Below are positions 1-5,017 of a stretch of 7,778 bases of DNA, piece after piece. The position numbers and the translations under genes are program-made. Source of the DNA: JAWXVD01 sp044425705 (lineage in GTDB: Bacteria > Bacillota > Clostridia > Lachnospirales > Lachnospiraceae). The stretch is taken from NCBI GenBank assembly GCA_044425705.1, contig JAWXVD010000150.1:1-7778 (forward strand), given 5' to 3'. Below the pieces are notes generated by a model. That model saw only the letters and a program-made list of their open reading frames with translations, had not been told where the DNA came from and did no database searches. Position 1 is the stretch's first letter. Each line of letters begins with the position of its first letter.

Positions 1-27
1 AAAAAGTAAAAAACGTACGCAATTTAT

Positions 28-72
28 AAAAGCTCCTAACCACTGATATTTACTGGGTTAAAGAGCTTTTTT
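28..72 (+). terminator. Rho-independent terminator of an upstream unit
   Basis: The arms AAAAGCTC (28-35) and GAGCTTTT (63-70) are perfectly complementary. TAACC (37-41) and GGTTA (56-60) extend the stem inward, and a T-run ends at 72. It lies ahead of the copA promoter and would insulate copA from an upstream gene outside the window. The A-run on the left could let it also work in the other direction. Confidence 0.7.
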
Positions 73-129
73 GCCTTTAAAAGTGTTAAACTTGAGTTAT
101 TGTCTTTGCAATAGATTTTTCGATTATAT

Positions 130-158
130 TTGACACATACCCCCATAGGGTATATACT
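130..158 (+). promoter_or_regulatory. copA promoter (-35 and -10)
   Basis: TTGACA (130-135) is a perfect sigma-A -35 box. It is followed by exactly 17 bp and then TATACT (153-158), one base from the TATAAT consensus. The predicted transcript start is near 165, giving a leader of about 34 nt before the copA ATG. The -35 hexamer contains the TTG that would be read as a start if copA were extended to 130, which argues against that longer protein. Confidence 0.8.
137..153. promoter_or_regulatory. CsoR-type copper operator inside the copA promoter
   Basis: ATACCCCCATAGGGTAT has perfect 6-bp inverted arms, ATACCC and GGGTAT, around a 5-bp centre. This matches the known style of CsoR operators: TACCC/GGGTA arms with a C/G-rich centre in front of copZA operons. 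It fills the spacer between -35 and -10 and shares one base with the -10 box, so a bound repressor would exclude RNA polymerase. The csoR gene encoded downstream is the obvious regulator. Assignment is by motif and context, not by a binding test. Confidence 0.75.
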
Positions 159-198
159 AAGTCTAATATTTCATATATTCAGAAGAAAGGATACTTTT

Positions 199-2469
199 AT
201 GAAAACAGAAATTTACAATATTGTTGGCATGCATTGTGCTGCTTGTTCTAGTGCCATTGAGCGTGTTACTAGAAAAATAAATGGCGTTACAGAAAGTCAG
301 GTGAATTTACCTATGAACCGCCTAACTATCACTTATGATGAATCACTAGTCACTCCTGATATAATTATGAATAAAATTAAAAAGGCAGGTTTTAGTGCCT
401 ATCCTAAAAATGACAAAGAAGAAGCCCCTGTTGTTGATCAGAATGCGACCTTGAAAAAGGAAAAATTGTCTCTTATTTTATCCATCATTTTATCTGCAAT
501 TTTGCTATATGTATCAATGGGGCAAATGCTATTTGAATCTATTCCGATTCCTACTATTTTCTCTATGGATACCTATCCTGTTAATTTTGCAATTCTTCAA
601 CTTGTATTGACTATGGGTGTTATGTTTTTAGAGTTTCGTTTTTTTGTAAGTGGTTTTACATCATTTTTTCATGGCAATCCGAATATGGATACTTTGGTTG
701 CCATTAGCTCTACCACTTCTTTTGTATTTAGCTTTGTAATGACTTTACTCATTACAGACAATCCTCATGCAGTTCATAATCTTTATTATGAATCAGCTGC
801 CATCGTGTTAGCACTTGTGTCAGTAGGGAAATATTTAGAAGCTAAGAATAAGGAGAAAACCAAAAGCTCTATCGAAAAATTATTGAAGCTAACACCAGAT
901 ACTGCCATTTTAGTCGATGAAAATGGTCAATGGGAAGTACCTACTAGTCACTTATCTGTTGGTAATACCGTTCTTGTGCAAGCTGGACAAAGTGTACCTC
1001 TAGACGGTGTTGTCATCAAAGGTACTGGTAGTATCAATGAATCTATGTTAACGGGTGAAAGTCTACCAGTAGATAAAACTGAAAATAGCGAAGTCATCGG
1101 TGGAAGCATTTCTGTTAGCGGTGCCTTATATATTAAAATCACAAAACAGGGAGAAGATACTACCTTAGCAAAAATTATTAAATTTGTCGAAGATGCGCAA
1201 GGAAAAAAAGCTCCTATTTCTAAATTAGCAGACAAAGTGGCAGGTGTATTTGTTCCTGTTGTTATCTGTATTGCAATCCTATCTGCAATGATTTGGCTGT
1301 TTATGGGATATGAAATTTCCTTCGCTCTGAAAATATTCACTTCGATCCTGGTGATTGCATGCCCTTGTTCTTTAGGACTTGCTACACCAACTTCAATTAT
1401 TGTAGGAACAGGCTTAGGCGCAAGTCATGGTATTTTAATTAGAAGCGGAGAAGCCCTTGAAACTACCCATAAAGTATCTGTTGCTATCTTTGATAAAACA
1501 GGTACGATTACGGAAGGTAATCCTGTAGTAACTGATATTTATGCAAAAGATTGTAGTCATAATCAATTATTAAGCATGATTATTCCTGTTGAAAAATTAT
1601 CCAATCATCCATTAGCAAAGGCTATCTGTGAAGAAGAACAAAAACGAAGTCTCACTTTCTATGATGACATTGATACCTTTGAAAATCTTGATGGACTAGG
1701 TATTGTTGCTAGCACCACAAAAGGAGATCAGTTTGCAATTGGTAATCAAAAATTAATGGAACAACTAGGAATCGCTATTTCATCAAACAATATTTCTAGT
1801 CATACTTTTACTAATGAAACAGATTGTACTGATTTTAACACCTTAGCAAATCAAGGTAAAACAGTTATTTTTATAGCACGTAATCAAGACTTTGAAGGCT
1901 TTATTGCTATAGCTGACCCTATCAAAGCGGATGCAAAATCAATCATTGATACACTGAAATCCATGCATATTAAAACGGTAATGCTAACTGGTGATAACAG
2001 CATAACTGCACAGTATATCGGAACACAAGTTGGTGTAGATGAAATTATATCAGATGTACTACCAACACAGAAGGCTGATGTAGTAAAGAAATATCAAGAT
2101 GGTTCTCATACTGTGATGATGGTCGGTGATGGCATTAATGATGCACCTGCGCTTGTACAGGCTGACATAGGATGTGCCATCGGCAGTGGTAGCGATATCG
2201 CCATTGACTCTGCTTCTATCGTGTTAATGAAAAATTCCCTACAAGATGTACCAAAAGCCATTCATTTAAGTCGAAGTACGATTAAAAATATCAAAGAAAA
2301 TTTATTCTGGGCATTTTGTTATAACTGTCTATGTATTCCTATTGCTGCTGGAATTCTATATCTTCCAATGGGCATTCTCCTATCACCTATGATAGGCGGA
2401 TTTGCCATGAGTCTTAGTTCTTTATTTGTAGTAGGTAATGCATTAAGATTGAAACGTGTTAAATTGTAA
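199..2469 (+). CDS. copA: Copper-exporting P1B-1-type ATPase CopA
   Basis: This is a 756-residue membrane ATPase that pumps Cu(I) out of the cytoplasm using ATP. One N-terminal HMA metal-binding domain (about residues 3-66) carries the C13-x-x-C16 pair. The actuator has TGES (285-288), and the membrane ion path has the CPC motif (388-390). The phosphorylated aspartate is D432 in DKTGT, H470-P471 lies in the nucleotide domain, and the hinge GDGINDAP starts at 643. Y708-N709 and the final M737-x-x-S-S set are the other copper-site residues that separate P1B-1 pumps from Zn/Cd pumps. The start at 199 is preceded by AGAAAGGA (184-191) at 7 nt. An in-frame TTG at 130 lies in the -35 box and is rejected. 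Length and motifs are complete. It is first in an operon with csoR and copZ, under a promoter holding a CsoR-type site. Confidence 0.95.
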   Translation: MKTEIYNIVGMHCAACSSAIERVTRKINGVTESQVNLPMNRLTITYDESLVTPDIIMNKIKKAGFSAYPKNDKEEAPVVDQNATLKKEKLSLILSIILSAILLYVSMGQMLFESIPIPTIFSMDTYPVNFAILQLVLTMGVMFLEFRFFVSGFTSFFHGNPNMDTLVAISSTTSFVFSFVMTLLITDNPHAVHNLYYESAAIVLALVSVGKYLEAKNKEKTKSSIEKLLKLTPDTAILVDENGQWEVPTSHLSVGNTVLVQAGQSVPLDGVVIKGTGSINESMLTGESLPVDKTENSEVIGGSISVSGALYIKITKQGEDTTLAKIIKFVEDAQGKKAPISKLADKVAGVFVPVVICIAILSAMIWLFMGYEISFALKIFTSILVIACPCSLGLATPTSIIVGTGLGASHGILIRSGEALETTHKVSVAIFDKTGTITEGNPVVTDIYAKDCSHNQLLSMIIPVEKLSNHPLAKAICEEEQKRSLTFYDDIDTFENLDGLGIVASTTKGDQFAIGNQKLMEQLGIAISSNNISSHTFTNETDCTDFNTLANQGKTVIFIARNQDFEGFIAIADPIKADAKSIIDTLKSMHIKTVMLTGDNSITAQYIGTQVGVDEIISDVLPTQKADVVKKYQDGSHTVMMVGDGINDAPALVQADIGCAIGSGSDIAIDSASIVLMKNSLQDVPKAIHLSRSTIKNIKENLFWAFCYNCLCIPIAAGILYLPMGILLSPMIGGFAMSLSSLFVVGNALRLKRVKL

Positions 2470-2476
2470 ATATAAT
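2449..2476 (+). promoter_or_regulatory. Candidate internal promoter for csoR-copZ
   Basis: TTGAAA (2449-2454) and a perfect TATAAT (2471-2476) are 16 bp apart and straddle the copA stop codon. They would start a transcript near 2483 with a leader of about 100 nt before csoR. No copy of the ATACCC/GGGTAT palindrome is present here, so this promoter would escape direct copper control. The sequence is AT-rich, so a chance match is possible. Confidence 0.4.
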
Positions 2477-2489
2477 AAAATAGTAATAC

Positions 2490-2508
2490 GTGAAAACGAT
2501 ATTTTCAC
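2490..2508 (+). other. Small hairpin in the copA-csoR gap
   Basis: GTGAAAA (2490-2496) and TTTTCAC (2502-2508) form a 7-bp stem with a 5-nt loop. No T-run follows, so it is not a convincing terminator. It may stabilise or process the message between copA and csoR, or be incidental. Confidence 0.3.
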
Positions 2509-2580
2509 TGATTCACATATCTTTTCGAGACAAAGTAAGTAGACCCAAAAAAATTAATCGTTATAAAAATGGAGAAATTT

Positions 2581-2874
2581 ATGAGTGAATGTTGTCACAA
2601 AAACAAACATAGAGAACCTGAAGAATTATATAAATTAAACAATCGTCTAAAACGTATTGAAGGACAAGTCCGAGGCGTACAAAAAATGCTTGAGAATGAT
2701 GCCTATTGCACTGATATCTTAACACAGGTATCGGCCATTCAATCGGCATTAAATGCCTTTAATCAAGAATTACTTATCAGTCATATTAATACATGTGTCA
2801 TCGACGATATAAAAAATGGTAATGATGAGGTTGTAACAGACCTCGTTAAAACAATAAAAAAATTAATGAAGTAA
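2581..2874 (+). CDS. csoR: Copper-sensing transcriptional repressor CsoR
   Basis: This 97-residue all-helical repressor of the CsoR/RcnR (DUF156) family binds operator DNA until Cu(I) binds and releases it. The copper ligands are present with CsoR spacing: C43, H68 and C72 (C-x24-H-x3-C). This separates it from the nickel sensor RcnR, which uses a His-rich set, and from FrmR and CstR. The helix-1 block RLKRIEGQVRG (22-32) is the family signature. I place the start at 2581 because GGAG (2571-2574) lies 6 nt before it. The ATG at 2569 overlaps that ribosome site and has none of its own. The N-terminus holds an extra C4-C5-H6 and H10, which is not part of the usual triad. It lies between copA and copZ, and its likely target is the palindrome in the copA promoter. 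Confidence 0.93.
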   Translation: MSECCHKNKHREPEELYKLNNRLKRIEGQVRGVQKMLENDAYCTDILTQVSAIQSALNAFNQELLISHINTCVIDDIKNGNDEVVTDLVKTIKKLMK

Positions 2875-2886
2875 AGGAGAATCCAA

Positions 2887-3072
2887 ATGACAATATTAAA
2901 GGTAGCAGATATGCACTGTGAAAAATGCGTAGAAAGAATCACTAATGCACTTACAGAAGCAAATATCAAATTTACAGTTAGCCTAGCTGACAAAACAGTC
3001 TCTGTAGCTGATGATAAAGTTGCAACAGCAATTGAAGAATTAGACGATTTAGGCTTTGATGCAGTAAAATAA
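2887..3072 (+). CDS. copZ: CopZ-like copper chaperone (HMA domain)
   Basis: This 61-residue cytosolic protein is a single heavy-metal-associated domain. The Cu(I) site is M9-H10-C11-E12-K13-C14 in the loop before the first helix, and the closing segment (LDDLGFDAV) is typical of the fold. Such chaperones hand Cu(I) to the HMA domain of CopA and can also load CsoR. It is slightly shorter than the usual 66-70 residues but complete. Its ribosome site AAGGAGA (2874-2880) begins on the last base of the csoR stop codon, so the two genes are almost certainly cotranscribed and translationally close. By family it could instead be a mercury-type binding protein, but the copper context makes CopZ far more likely. 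Confidence 0.88.
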   Translation: MTILKVADMHCEKCVERITNALTEANIKFTVSLADKTVSVADDKVATAIEELDDLGFDAVK

Positions 3073-3079
3073 AAATTCC

Positions 3080-3103
3080 AAAGGAGAGGTTATGCCTGCA
3101 TAA
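3080..3103 (+). other. Ribosome binding site and three-codon stump of a lost gene
   Basis: AAAGGAGAGG (3080-3089) is one of the strongest Shine-Dalgarno sequences here and is well spaced from ATG (3092-3094). The reading frame is only ATG-CCT-GCA-TAA. The stop lies in sequence belonging to the 180-bp repeat, which begins at about 3099. The simplest reading is that a fourth gene once followed copZ and that the repeat, or a linked deletion, removed all but its first two codons or so. No continuation is visible after either repeat copy. A leader peptide is possible but less likely. Confidence 0.4.
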
Positions 3104-3278
3104 GTAAATCCTGTCATAATTGAAATTAGAAACGCCACAAAGACTATCCATATACAGGGCCTATAAAAACGCTGGTACTTACATTTGGTACTTTCAAATG
3201 TTAGTACCACTGCGTTTTTAATGGAGCGAAAGCGTCCCTTTTATGGATAGTCTTTGTGGCGTTTCCTCACCAACTATA
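3099..3278. repeat. 180-bp palindromic direct repeat, copy 1
   Basis: It matches 4538-4717 at 171 of 180 positions without indels. Perfect 24-bp inverted arms lie at 3129-3152 and 3242-3265. Inside, 3160-3172 pairs with 3212-3224, interrupted here by two mismatches at 3221-3222. The apical hairpin has TGGTACT/AGTACCA (3173-3179, 3203-3209) and CATTTG/CAAATG (3182-3187, 3195-3200) with a 7-nt loop. A side hairpin at 3223-3237 carries a GAAA tetraloop. It sits between the convergent 3' ends of copZ and the rpn gene. It may be a MITE-like element or encode a structured RNA, and I do not recognise it as a named family. Confidence 0.9.
3173..3219. terminator. Possible bidirectional terminator in repeat copy 1
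   Basis: The apical hairpin 3173-3209 is followed on the + strand by CTGCGTTTTT. On the - strand the mirror sequence also gives GCGTTTTT, because the left flank is AAAAACGC (3165-3172). The placement between convergent copZ and rpn suits a two-way terminator. The T-run starts a few bases after the stem, so efficiency is uncertain. Confidence 0.4.
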
Positions 3279-3289
3279 AGCATTGAATA

Positions 3290-3460
3290 CTATACATTTT
3301 CTAACATTTTCAAGCATTCTTCACGTTCATCTGCAACAATTTTCAATGCATCCATTGCTTGAATCATTGTCCAATTCATACTCTCCATTAAATTTTTAAT
3401 AGAAATTACTCTACCTTCAACTTTACCTTTCTCTACTAATTCTTCAAAATATTCGCACAT
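3290..3460 (-). other. Possible internal start giving a 56-residue C-terminal Rpn product
   Basis: Inside the rpn gene and in the same frame, Met259 (ATG at 3460) is preceded by GAGGAAT (3472-3466). This is a 7-base match to the anti-Shine-Dalgarno region, 5 nt from the ATG. The product would be the last 56 residues, a helical, charged segment. Published work on E. coli Rpn proteins describes a small C-terminal protein made from an internal start that inhibits the full-length toxin. This site would be the analogue. Expression here is an inference. Confidence 0.35.
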
Positions 3461-4234
3461 ATCCAATTCCTCACTTTCACTTTTCAAATTATTTCCCAAT
3501 GATTTTGTACTTGTTACTGCTCCAATTGCTTGGGCTACTTCTTTAGATACATGATATTGATTACTTAAAAGCTGTATTTGTTTCACATTTTTATTCATAA
3601 ATGCCTGTGAATATTCAAATAACAACTTTACATCTTGATTAGTAAACACGTTGGTTTCTGCATTCAATACTTGAACCAAGTTCATTTGATAATTACACAC
3701 ATACGGTTTCACTTGGTCTGGTAAATCCAACATCATGTCTGTTAAATAAATAGGTCCATCCCATTCTTTTTTCCCATAGTAGATAACAATAGTGATAATC
3801 GGTGTTAATTTATCTTCTTTTCCAAATCTTGATAAAAATTCTGCTGCTGTTTCTTTAATTTCTTCTTTTGCGCGCTTCTTTCCTATCTCTTTCGCTTCTT
3901 TTACATATCCTTGAGTATCATAGACTATTGTTCTTAACGGCATAGCATAATGCACTTCCATTTGATTCTCAATACCCATAATGACAAACTGAGTTCCAAA
4001 GGCAGATTTTTTAATAACATCTCTAGTTTTTATAATAGATTCACTATAATTACTGTATTCCATGTTTGTAGATTGATCCGTATCCATTTCTGATAAAATA
4101 TCAGCTGACAAAACATGCTCTCCCCCAAACAATGTACCATTAAATAAATCCGCAAACCTATATCCATCTCTCCAGAACTCTTTTAAGGTTACATCCTTAC
4201 TAATTCCATCAGTCGCCTTCCCTTTACTAACCAT
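3290..4234 (-). CDS. Rpn-family PD-(D/E)XK nuclease / putative transposase
   Basis: This 314-residue protein is of the PDDEXK_2 type (Rpn family recombination-promoting nuclease, often annotated as putative transposase). Family marks, in order, are the RFADLFN block (26-32), R71-D72, the catalytic strand GIENQ with E89-x-Q91 (the E-x-K variant with Gln), HYAMPLR (95-101), and the VIYYGKKEWDGP stretch (150-161). The C-terminus is charged and helical. Relatives in E. coli nick or cut DNA, promote RecA-independent recombination and, in some cases, give phage defence. The start at 4234 has GGGAGG (from 4246 to 4241) 6 nt upstream; an in-frame start nine codons earlier has no such site. The gene looks intact and full length. 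It is flanked by two 180-bp palindromic repeats and converges on the copper operon. Whether it moves those repeats is my inference. Confidence 0.85.
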   Translation of the reverse strand: MVSKGKATDGISKDVTLKEFWRDGYRFADLFNGTLFGGEHVLSADILSEMDTDQSTNMEYSNYSESIIKTRDVIKKSAFGTQFVIMGIENQMEVHYAMPLRTIVYDTQGYVKEAKEIGKKRAKEEIKETAAEFLSRFGKEDKLTPIITIVIYYGKKEWDGPIYLTDMMLDLPDQVKPYVCNYQMNLVQVLNAETNVFTNQDVKLLFEYSQAFMNKNVKQIQLLSNQYHVSKEVAQAIGAVTSTKSLGNNLKSESEELDMCEYFEELVEKGKVEGRVISIKNLMESMNWTMIQAMDALKIVADEREECLKMLENV

Positions 4235-4315
4235 AAATTTCCTCCCATATGTGAAGCACATACAGAATTTATCACTATCATTCTATTCGTGCTCCATAGC
4301 CTTTTTTGTTGTGTG

Positions 4316-4345
4316 ATTATAAGCACGAATTGTTCGATTTGATAA
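4316..4345 (-). promoter_or_regulatory. Candidate promoter of the rpn gene
   Basis: On the - strand, TTATCA (4345-4340) is followed by 18 bp and a perfect TATAAT (4321-4316). The start would lie near 4309, leaving a leader of about 75 nt. The -35 box is weak (4 of 6). An 8-bp inverted repeat, ATTCGTGC (4285-4292) and GCACGAAT (4323-4330), brackets the -10 box. The rest of the 4346-4537 gap is AT-rich and I see nothing coding or structured in it. Confidence 0.35.
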
Positions 4346-4537
4346 AATTGACCATTTTTACAATAGTTCAATTGAAATGATTTAGACTTGCCTATTGGCA
4401 TAAGATATTTAGAACGTTCTGCTTTTTGTTGTTTTTATAATATCATGATACATATGATTAATCAATCTATATTTTAAAGAATCACAATTATAATATTATT
4501 AGTTAAAGTGCTGTTAATATAAACTATTTATCTAACA

Positions 4538-4717
4538 CATAACTAAATCCTGCCATAATTGAAATTAGAAACGCCACAAAGACTATCCATATACAGGGCC
4601 TATAAAAACGCTGGTACTTGCATTTGGTACTTTCAAATGTTAGTACCACTGCGTTTTTATAGGAGCGGAAGTGTCCCGTTTATGGATAGTCTTTGTGGCG
4701 TTTCCCCACCAACTATA
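4538..4717. repeat. 180-bp palindromic direct repeat, copy 2
   Basis: This is the partner of 3099-3278, in the same orientation. The 24-bp outer arms (4568-4591, 4681-4704) are identical to those of copy 1. The inner stem is perfect in this copy: 13 bp, 4599-4611 with 4651-4663. The side hairpin has a GGAA tetraloop in place of GAAA. The copy ends one base pair before the stop codon of the FeoB-associated gene, between that gene's 3' end and the rpn promoter region. Compared with copy 1 it may be the less decayed version. Confidence 0.9.
4612..4658. terminator. Possible bidirectional terminator in repeat copy 2
   Basis: The apical hairpin with TGGTACT/AGTACCA arms is bounded by AAAAACGC on the left and GCGTTTTT on the right, so each strand reads a hairpin followed by a T-run. 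On the - strand it would end the feo transcript just after the FeoB-associated gene, for which no other terminator is visible. Confidence 0.4.
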
Positions 4718-4900
4718 CTACTTATGGTCATCACAACCACAGTCTTCATGGACAGACGTACTACCAGCACATTTATGTGCACAATTTCCAGCTGCTGGGC
4801 AACCTATGCATGTAACACCTTTTTTCTTTTCTCGTACAATGTACATAATGGCGCTTCCTAAAACAATCATCACTAGTACAACTGCAATTATATTTCCCAT
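4718..4900 (-). CDS. FeoB-associated Cys-rich membrane protein
   Basis: This 60-residue peptide has one N-terminal membrane helix (about residues 3-22), a basic stop (R23-E-K-K-K) and a cytosolic tail with C31, C34, C40, C44, C54 and C56 plus H42, H51 and H59. The CxxCPAAGNCAHKC arrangement and its place directly after feoB match the FeoB-associated Cys-rich membrane protein family. The function is not firmly known; a metal-binding or gating helper for FeoB is the usual guess. I start at ATG 4900, where the helix begins. The frame stays open to a GTG at 5008, but that extension would cross the feoB terminator hairpin and is not conserved-looking. The ribosome site is weak (partial AAAGTGATGG), so expression may rely on readthrough from feoB. 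Confidence 0.8.
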   Translation of the reverse strand: MGNIIAVVLVMIVLGSAIMYIVREKKKGVTCIGCPAAGNCAHKCAGSTSVHEDCGCDDHK

Positions 4901-4944
4901 TCTAATACCATCACTTTCTCTCAATCTGGCAACATATAATATAA

Positions 4945-4968
4945 AGGGTGGAAATAAATTTCCACCCT
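4945..4968 (-). terminator. Terminator after feoB
   Basis: An 11-bp perfect stem (4945-4955 with 4958-4968, core GGGTGG/CCACCC) lies between feoB and the FeoB-associated gene. On the - strand it is followed by TTTATATTATAT, a T-rich but interrupted tail. This fits a partial terminator that lets some transcripts continue into the small gene. On the + strand no T-run follows, so the direction is that of feoB. Confidence 0.6.
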
Positions 4969-5017
4969 CATGGTCTATAATTTCACTTTTGCAAGCAAAT
5001 GAAATCACTAGACTTAT

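Noticed and set aside
130..198. N-terminal extension of CopA from a TTG at 130
   Set aside because: The TTG is part of the perfect -35 box and the segment covers the operator and -10. The ATG at 199 has a good ribosome site and starts the HMA domain.
948..1340. 130-codon - strand frame inside copA
   Set aside because: It is the complementary-strand shadow of a well-supported ATPase gene.
3129..3265. Integron attC-like recombination site
   Set aside because: The long imperfect hairpin suggested attC, but there are no RYYYAAC/GTTRRRY core sites at the stem ends and no integrase nearby. The single GTTAGTA lies in the apical hairpin.
4189..4401. 70-codon - strand frame upstream of and overlapping rpn
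   Set aside because: It has no ribosome site, runs over the candidate rpn promoter and into rpn in another frame, and resembles nothing I recognise.
3099..4717. CRISPR array
   Set aside because: There are only two copies, 180 bp long and 1.26 kb apart with a gene between them; this is not a repeat-spacer pattern.
4559..4861. Open frame of 100 codons on the + strand across repeat copy 2
   Set aside because: It starts at a TTG without a ribosome site, reads through the palindrome and then antisense to the Cys-rich gene. It exists only because the repeat lacks stops in this frame.
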